A model generated the notes under the pieces. It had not been told where the DNA came from, did not search any database, and was given only the letters and a program-made list of their open reading frames with translations. DNA of 64,000 nt, from the NCBI RefSeq assembly GCF_000365425.1, contig NZ_AQOV01000001.1, positions 3,224,001 through 3,288,000 on the forward strand. Direction: 5' to 3'. The position numbers were made by a program, and so were the translations under genes. Shown here piece after piece: positions 58,322 through 64,000 of the stretch (position 1 is its first letter; each line of letters begins with the position of its first letter). The stretch is from Methylomonas sp. MK1 (lineage in GTDB: Bacteria > Pseudomonadota > Gammaproteobacteria > Methylococcales > Methylomonadaceae).

Positions 58322-58969
58322 ATGAATATTTCATTTCGGATCATTGCGGCAACCTTTGCTCTCGCATCAGCTTCCGCATGCACGAAGTACAGTGGAGATA
58401 GTTTGTTGAATCTCCTTGAGCACGAGAGCGCTTACGATCAGAGCAGCATTATTTCGAAAGCTAAAAGCGAAGTGTCTGACATATTCGATAATCTTGGAAT
58501 TTCCGAAGAAGCAAACAACTCGCTTCGGAACATTTCCCCAAAGAGCGTTATTCGTGACAGCGAGCCTCTCAAATTGACTGAAGTAGATAATCAGCTTGTA
58601 GTTGCAGGGGCAGATACGAACATCGCTTTCGCAACCAATTCCATCATCATTTCAACCGGTGCCGTGCATATCGCCCACAGCAGCAATAGCGTTGTTGTTT
58701 GTGGCAGTGACGTAGATATCAGTCACGACGGAAGTTTAGGTAATGGAAGCCTCGTCATATCGAAGGGTAAAGCCAAGATCAGTCATGCTGAAAACACCTT
58801 GATATATGCCATAAACGGCGTGGAAATTTCACATGCCAATAATGTTAGGGCGTATAACACAAAGGAGCGTAAGACATTGTGGGGACACATCAATAACAAT
58901 CTCGTCAAACTACTATTCCATGAAGAAACGAAGTCAAACCTGGCAGTCCACACGGGTGCTGTGCAATAA
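58322..58969 (+). CDS. Exported or lipid-anchored hypothetical protein
   Basis: 215 residues from ATG 58322 with GGAGAGG upstream. The N-terminus MNISFRIIAATFALASASAC is a signal peptide ending in a Cys; ASAC is a weak lipobox. From about residue 75 the protein has short repeats with His/Ser/Asn at turns (IAHSSNSVVVCGSDVDISHD, then KAKISHAENTLIYAINGVEI), which suggests a right-handed beta helix. No family recognised. It is not obviously part of the secretion operon. Confidence 0.65.
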   Translation: MNISFRIIAATFALASASACTKYSGDSLLNLLEHESAYDQSSIISKAKSEVSDIFDNLGISEEANNSLRNISPKSVIRDSEPLKLTEVDNQLVVAGADTNIAFATNSIIISTGAVHIAHSSNSVVVCGSDVDISHDGSLGNGSLVISKGKAKISHAENTLIYAINGVEISHANNVRAYNTKERKTLWGHINNNLVKLLFHEETKSNLAVHTGAVQ

Positions 58970-59010
58970 AGCCGCGCAGCGGCCTCATGCCCTATTATTA
59001 GGAGCCTCTT

Positions 59011-59109
59011 GATGACCGAGCATTTGAAGAAACGTTTTGACGAGTTGCTCTCCCAAGCCGATGCAGTAGTGGCCACCAAACAACGAAAGCACGCCTCGAT
59101 GCAGCGTTA
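59011..59109 (+). pseudogene. Truncated gene start ended by a palindrome
   Basis: ATG 59011 with GGAG nearby opens a frame reading MTEHLKKRFDELLSQADAVV, then ATKQRKHASMQR and a stop that lies inside the palindrome. It looks like the N-terminus of a longer protein cut off by insertion or deletion at the palindrome. No remainder was found downstream. Confidence 0.45.
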
Positions 59110-59159
59110 GCGGAATCGAGGATTCGAAGGCACCCCCCTCGATTCCGCTAACGCTGCAT
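59099..59159. repeat. Perfect 23-bp palindrome
   Basis: Arms 59099-59121 and 59137-59159 are exact reverse complements (left arm starts ATGCAGCGTTAGCG), with a 15-nt loop. It is a REP-type or MITE-type sequence that ends the truncated frame. Confidence 0.88.
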
Positions 59160-59185
59160 TGAGGCTACACAAGGGCCATAGATGT

Positions 59186-59215
59186 GCTGAACAGCGTGAA
59201 GCGCATCGTTCGCGA
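59186..59215 (+). repeat. 30-bp dispersed repeat, second copy
   Basis: Identical to 40028-40057. It lies in the gap between the truncated frame and the sensor gene, where nothing else was recognised. Confidence 0.75.
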
Positions 59216-59396
59216 TTGGTGGCGGTTACCCAGCTGGGCAGGCCGATCACGGATGCCATGCCCAAAATTGTCTAACTGATTTGTGGGGGGCTAAGGGGTA
59301 GTTTGGTTTTCGCAGGAATTATGCAACAAAGTCCGAACACAGCAAGACCAAGGTCAGATCACCGCAAACGAAGCTCTGCATGTGATCAGAATAGGC

Positions 59397-62300
59397 TTAG
59401 GCCGCTGATTCTAGGCGCTCCAGTAACTGCACTATTTGCAGATTGGCTTCGCGTAATTGGCTGAAAGCTGCGCTGTCGCCGCTCTTGCCTTCCAGCCGAT
59501 GCCGCTGGAGATTTTCCGCCAGCGTTTGTTGTCGAGATTGCGCCCGCTCCAGTTGTTCCAGTAAACGCGCATCAATGCCGCGTTCGTGTTTGAGCCGTTC
59601 CAGCCACCTACCCAGATGCGATTTTTTCGAGTTCAGGATAGGCCAGCGCGGACAGCTGCCGGCTGGAGGATGCAGACATTGTTCCAGACGGCGCAACCAA
59701 TACTGCTGCTGAAGTTTCAGTAATTCCAATTGGTTTTGCCAATTAGTCAGCGAAAGCCTGGCGCAATCAGTCCAGGCCGGATGGTTGCGATAACTGTTGA
59801 CCCAAGCCAACACCGCGTCGGCCGGCATGGCTTCGGCGATGGCGCAACCTTGGGCGATGCTGCATCCCAAATCGATCAGAAAAATACCGTGTTCTATATC
59901 TTCTACGCCTTCGGCAACCGCTTCGCGTTTGAAGGCTTTGGCCAGCGCAATCACACTTTCGACAATGGCCATGTCATCCGGGTCGTCTATCATGTTGCGT
60001 ACAAAACTTTGATCGATCTTTACCGTGTTGATGGTCAAATGCCGCAAATGCGCCAGCGACGAATAACCGGTGCCGAAATCGTCCAGCGCACAGGGTACTC
60101 CCAGGTCGTGATAGCATTGTTTCAGCGTCTCGCCCACCGAGATCAAATCCTCCAGTACGCTGCTTTCCAGTACTTCCAATTCCAATTGGCTGGAAGGAAT
60201 TTGCGGGTATTCCGTCAGCAAGGTTTCCAGGGTTTTGATGAAATCCGGCCATTGCAGATGGCGCGGGGATATGTTCACGCTGACTTGGAGATTCAGACCG
60301 AGATCGTGCCAGATCTGCAATTGCTTGAATGCTTGTCTTAGTACCCAATTGCTCAGGTCGATTTCCAAGGTAGTGTTTTCGACTATCGGCAGAAATTCGG
60401 CCGGCGGCAACACACCGCGTTCCGGATGGTGCCAGCGGATCAGGGCTTCCGCGCCGACGACTTGGCCGGTTTTGATATTGACCCTGGGTTGGTAGTACAT
60501 GCAAAACTGGTTGTCCATCAGCGCCTGACCAACCTCGGCCAAGGCTTGCTCCAGACGGCTGGGGCGATGATTGATGCTAGTCGATTGTCCAGACAAATGA
60601 TCGTAAATTCGATAGCGATTGCGACCGTCCAGTTTGGCTTGATACATCGCTTGGTCGGCATGACGCAACAGAATATCCGGATCTTCTAGGTCGAGGGGAT
60701 AGATGGTCACTCCGCTACTTGCGGCAATCCGCACATGGCGATTTTCCAGCTCGAAAGGTTCGGCCATGGCCTGATGGATGCGGGTTAAGGCATCTTCGCA
60801 TTGCTGCACCGATTGCAGATTTTCGAATAACAACGCAAATTCGTCGCCACCCAGCCGGCAAACCGTGTCGCCTTCGCGCAGCTTTAACTTGATGCGTTTG
60901 GCTACTTCCACCAATAATTGATCGCCGGTCTCGTGGCCGAAGTTATCGTTGACTTGCTTGAAGCCGTCCAAATCCAGATAGCACACCGCCAACAGCGATT
61001 CGGCTCGTTTGCTGTGGGCGATAGCCTGGGCAAAGCGGTCAGCAAATAAGGCGCGATTGGGCAATTGGGTGAGCGGATCGAAATGCGCCAGCACTTCTAG
61101 GGCTTGCTGCTGTTGCTTGCTTTCGGTGATGTCCGAGAACAAACCCAGATAATTGATGATATTGCCGGCATCGTCGCGCAAGGCCGAAACCGTTAATAGT
61201 TCGGCATACAAATCGCCGTTTTTCCGGCGATTCCAGACCTCACCTTGCCAATGCCCGGTCTGATTTATGATCTCCCACATGGCTTCATAAAATTCCGGCG
61301 CTTGCCGCCCGGATCTGAGAAAGCTTGGATTTTGCCCCAGCGCTTCCTCACGACTGTAGCCGGTGATGTCGGTGAAGGCGGCGTTGACATCGATGATCGA
61401 CGCATTGATGTCGGTAATGATGATGCCCTCGTGGGCGTCCGAAAATACCCGCGCCGATAGCCGCAGTTTCTCCTCGGCCGCTTTGCGTTTGCTGACATCA
61501 TGGACAATCCCGCGCATCCGCACCGGTTTGCCGCTGCCGTCTCGCTCGACCTGACCCACCGAGCGCATCCAGCGCTTTTCGCCGCTAGGGGTTTGGATAC
61601 GATATTCCACATCGTAATTGGCGCCGCATTCAAGATGTTGGCGGGTGGCCTCCAAGATTAAAGCCCTATCTTCCGGGCAAACCACTTCCAGGAAATCGTT
61701 CCAGGTATGCAGTGCCTTATGCGGAAAACCCAATTCAGTCGTGACAATTTCCGACCAAAACTGGCGGTTTTTCAATAAATCCGCTTCCCAGATGCCCACG
61801 CCGCCATAAATTTGGCTGATACGAAAGCGTTCTTCGCTTTCTTTTAGCGCCAGTTCGGTCTGTTTGCGCGCGGTAATGTCCTGGACCAATACCACAAAAC
61901 GGTCGGGACCGGCTTTATAGCTATCGATGGCATACCAGCGGCCCAGATCGGTCACGCAGTTTTCAAAATGTTGGGGCTCGCCACTGGTGTCCAGACCGTC
62001 AAAGCTAGCGATCCAGGCTCCCTCGGTATTCGGCAACACCTGCTTAACGGTTTTGCCTATCCAGTTGTCGCGGGCAATGCCGGTCATTTTTTCAAAGGCC
62101 GGGTTGATATCCAGATAGCGATAATCGACGATTTTACCGCTGTCGTCGCGTATCACCTGATGTAATGCAAAACCTAGCGACATGTTGGTGTAAAGTCGGG
62201 CCAGGTCGGCCTCGCTACGTTTGCGGGCCTTGATTTCCTTCCGTAGCCTGAACACCCAATAGACGAAAAACAACAGGGCCAGCAGGACCACGGCGGCGGA

Positions 62301-64000
62301 TCGTAACAACGCGTCAACGCGAATGCCTTGCTCGACCTTTAGTCCCATCCAGCGGTTAATAATGGCATCGTGTTCTGCTTGACTGATACTGGCCAGGGCC
62401 TTTTCCAGCAGCGACAGCAATTGCGGGTGGGATTTTAGAGCAGCCATCCGGGTTTCGTTGACATACCCAGGTTGGCCGGCAATATGCAGATTCAATAAGC
62501 CTTGTTGTTTGATTGCGTAACTGGCCGAAGCCGCATCACCGATATACGCATCCACCTTGCCTTCGGCCAGCAGATTCAGCGCTTCTTGTACCGAGGGGGC
62601 GGTCAGCAGTTGTATCCCTGGGTAGTCTCTGCTCAGCAATTCCTGAACAAAATACCCTTGTTCGATGGCTACACGTCCCCCCGTTAGCAATTGCAGGGAA
62701 TTAATATAACCACTGTTTTTGTCGCCGATGATTACAGTCGGCGTGCTGATATAGGGTTGGGTAAAATTCAGATATTGTTCTCGCTCGGGGGTTTTGGTTG
62801 CCCCGGCGATCATGTCCAATTCGCCGCGCTTGGCAATGTCCAACACTTCCTGCCAGGATTTGTCCATGATCAGAACAAACTTAACCCCCAGTTTCTGCTC
62901 GATTAGCTTTAGATGTTCGGCAATCATGCCTTGATGCTCGCCAGCCGCATCCAGCCATTCATACGGCGGAAAATTTCTATCTATACCCACTCGAATTTCA
63001 GCATGCTCGGCCAGCCATTGCCGTTCCGCGTCGTTCAATTGCAAATCGGCGGATTTACTGCCGCCGTAGACAAACTCATTGAGCTGGCCGTCGCTTAAAG
63101 GGCGCGCTAATTTCAGGTTGGCATAAATGTCGGCTACCCGGCGTAAGCGGGCAGCTTCGATCTGGCCCAGCGGGATGTAGTCCGGCATGATCAGCTTACG
63201 GGTTTCCTCGGCTTCGTAGCGCAGTTGCTCCGGACTGAGTTTGCTTGGGTATTTGTGTTGGATCAGCTCGATCAGCAAATCGGGGTGAGACAGCGCATAT
63301 TCCCAGCCTTTCAGGCTGGCCCGGCGGAAGCGCTCGGCACGGCCGGGATGTTGCTGTAGCTCTTTGCGGCTGGTGAAAAGCAAGTCGCCGTAAAAGTCGA
63401 TACCGTAATTTTGCGGATTGATAATGTTGAATTTGATGCCGGCGGCGCGAAAGCTAAATGGCCGGTCGGTGATATAGCCGGACATCACATCGACTTTATC
63501 CGCGATAAAGTCGGCGTTGTTAAAGGTCTCGGCAACTTTTTGATAGCGGCTTTCATTCAGATTGGCTTCGGCGAGTAGGGCACGAACCTGAGCATTGTTC
63601 TCGCCGACCACATCGTACATGATGCGCTTGCCGGCCATTTCGTAGGGGCTGACGATGCCTGAAGCTTGTTTGCTGAACAGCACCAGCGCATCGTGCTGAA
63701 AAATGGCGGCTAGGGCTGCGATGGGCTTGCCGTTGGCATACTGGGCGATGATGCCGGAATCGCCGATGCCGTATTCGGCTCCCCCGGATGCGACTTGTTC
63801 TGCGTAGTCCTGGTCAGGATTGCGCTCGCGTATCTCTACCTGCAAGCCTTCCTCGGCATAATAGCCTTGCTCGATAGCAGCGTAATAACCGGCAAATTGG
63901 AACTGGTGAAACCACTTTAATTGCAGCGCTACTGTTTCCAGCGGTCGATTTGCTGCGGGTGTGTCTGCGGTGCTGGACGTACAAAACAGTAAAAAAAATA
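59397..64000 (-). CDS. Giant membrane sensor: two solute-binding domains, PAS domains, GGDEF and EAL (5' end outside window)
   Basis: The frame stays open to the window edge, where a signal-peptide-like stretch (FFLLFCTSSTADT) precedes LQLKWFHQFQFAGYYAAIEQ, so only a few N-terminal codons are missing. In order: an NMT1/THI5-like binding domain (64000 to about 63150), a family-3 solute-binding domain (IRVGIDRNFPPYEWLDAAGE, to about 62360), a membrane helix near 62300-62245, three PAS-type units (to about 61110), GGDEF with intact RLGGDEFALLFEN, and EAL with GAEALIRW and DDFGTGYSSLAHL. It ends with a helical tail of about 120 residues. Both c-di-GMP synthase and phosphodiesterase motifs look active. 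Ligand binding in the periplasm would set c-di-GMP levels. The ligand may be a pyrimidine-like or amino-acid-like molecule; this is inference from the domains. Confidence 0.9.
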   Translation of the reverse strand, partial: FFLLFCTSSTADTPAANRPLETVALQLKWFHQFQFAGYYAAIEQGYYAEEGLQVEIRERNPDQDYAEQVASGGAEYGIGDSGIIAQYANGKPIAALAAIFQHDALVLFSKQASGIVSPYEMAGKRIMYDVVGENNAQVRALLAEANLNESRYQKVAETFNNADFIADKVDVMSGYITDRPFSFRAAGIKFNIINPQNYGIDFYGDLLFTSRKELQQHPGRAERFRRASLKGWEYALSHPDLLIELIQHKYPSKLSPEQLRYEAEETRKLIMPDYIPLGQIEAARLRRVADIYANLKLARPLSDGQLNEFVYGGSKSADLQLNDAERQWLAEHAEIRVGIDRNFPPYEWLDAAGEHQGMIAEHLKLIEQKLGVKFVLIMDKSWQEVLDIAKRGELDMIAGATKTPEREQYLNFTQPYISTPTVIIGDKNSGYINSLQLLTGGRVAIEQGYFVQELLSRDYPGIQLLTAPSVQEALNLLAEGKVDAYIGDAASASYAIKQQGLLNLHIAGQPGYVNETRMAALKSHPQLLSLLEKALASISQAEHDAIINRWMGLKVEQGIRVDALLRSAAVVLLALLFFVYWVFRLRKEIKARKRSEADLARLYTNMSLGFALHQVIRDDSGKIVDYRYLDINPAFEKMTGIARDNWIGKTVKQVLPNTEGAWIASFDGLDTSGEPQHFENCVTDLGRWYAIDSYKAGPDRFVVLVQDITARKQTELALKESEERFRISQIYGGVGIWEADLLKNRQFWSEIVTTELGFPHKALHTWNDFLEVVCPEDRALILEATRQHLECGANYDVEYRIQTPSGEKRWMRSVGQVERDGSGKPVRMRGIVHDVSKRKAAEEKLRLSARVFSDAHEGIIITDINASIIDVNAAFTDITGYSREEALGQNPSFLRSGRQAPEFYEAMWEIINQTGHWQGEVWNRRKNGDLYAELLTVSALRDDAGNIINYLGLFSDITESKQQQQALEVLAHFDPLTQLPNRALFADRFAQAIAHSKRAESLLAVCYLDLDGFKQVNDNFGHETGDQLLVEVAKRIKLKLREGDTVCRLGGDEFALLFENLQSVQQCEDALTRIHQAMAEPFELENRHVRIAASSGVTIYPLDLEDPDILLRHADQAMYQAKLDGRNRYRIYDHLSGQSTSINHRPSRLEQALAEVGQALMDNQFCMYYQPRVNIKTGQVVGAEALIRWHHPERGVLPPAEFLPIVENTTLEIDLSNWVLRQAFKQLQIWHDLGLNLQVSVNISPRHLQWPDFIKTLETLLTEYPQIPSSQLELEVLESSVLEDLISVGETLKQCYHDLGVPCALDDFGTGYSSLAHLRHLTINTVKIDQSFVRNMIDDPDDMAIVESVIALAKAFKREAVAEGVEDIEHGIFLIDLGCSIAQGCAIAEAMPADAVLAWVNSYRNHPAWTDCARLSLTNWQNQLELLKLQQQYWLRRLEQCLHPPAGSCPRWPILNSKKSHLGRWLERLKHERGIDARLLEQLERAQSRQQTLAENLQRHRLEGKSGDSAAFSQLREANLQIVQLLERLESAA

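Overview
The window is a chromosomal stretch that most resembles a gammaproteobacterial methanotroph of the Methylomonas type. This rests on protein similarity by eye and on the order mnmG-rsmG-parA-parB-atpIBEFHAGDC-glmU-glmS; no database search was possible. No tRNA, rRNA or CRISPR array was seen.

Layout. 1-4.6 kb: the start of an aldo/keto reductase, an Ala/Val low-complexity membrane protein built on a GGTAGC-type hexamer, and a group II intron whose reverse transcriptase carries a one-base frameshift. 4.6-10.3 kb: a compact Hsp70 module (helical-repeat protein, J-like protein lacking the HPD histidine, GrpE-like factor, HscC-type Hsp70, zinc-ribbon protein), probably one operon. 10.3-13.2 kb: a membrane protein, a zinc-ribbon HEAGH membrane metalloprotease, a GNAT enzyme and a response regulator fused to an anti-sigma-type ATPase domain. 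13.83-19.87 kb: a small defence island (single-chain type IIG R-M enzyme, VapBC-type toxin-antitoxin, HicB-like protein, integrase remnant). It is bounded by two copies of the 3' end of a Lon-family gene, which looks like a relic attachment-site pair. 19.8-37.8 kb: core genes, namely Lon-type protease, ribA, a small conserved protein, mnmG, rsmG, parAB, the whole F-type ATP synthase operon with a good sigma70 promoter, glmU and glmS.

37.8-59.4 kb is accessory. It starts with a second copy of the glmS tail plus its terminator about 1 kb after glmS, and a third copy of that terminator lies near 58.0 kb. Between them are small secreted proteins, a glycosyltransferase, dispersed and tandem repeats, a RAYT transposase broken by a stop codon, and the main item of interest. 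That item is a 2702-residue RTX protein with an N-terminal phage-type lysozyme domain, followed by its own type I secretion ABC transporter and membrane fusion protein. It is preceded by a small exported protein 12 bp upstream and, further up, by an LprI-like (lysozyme-inhibitor-type) exported protein. Together these look like a type I-secreted peptidoglycan hydrolase with candidate self-protection genes. 59.4-64 kb: a very large sensor with two solute-binding domains, PAS domains, GGDEF and EAL, cut by the window end.
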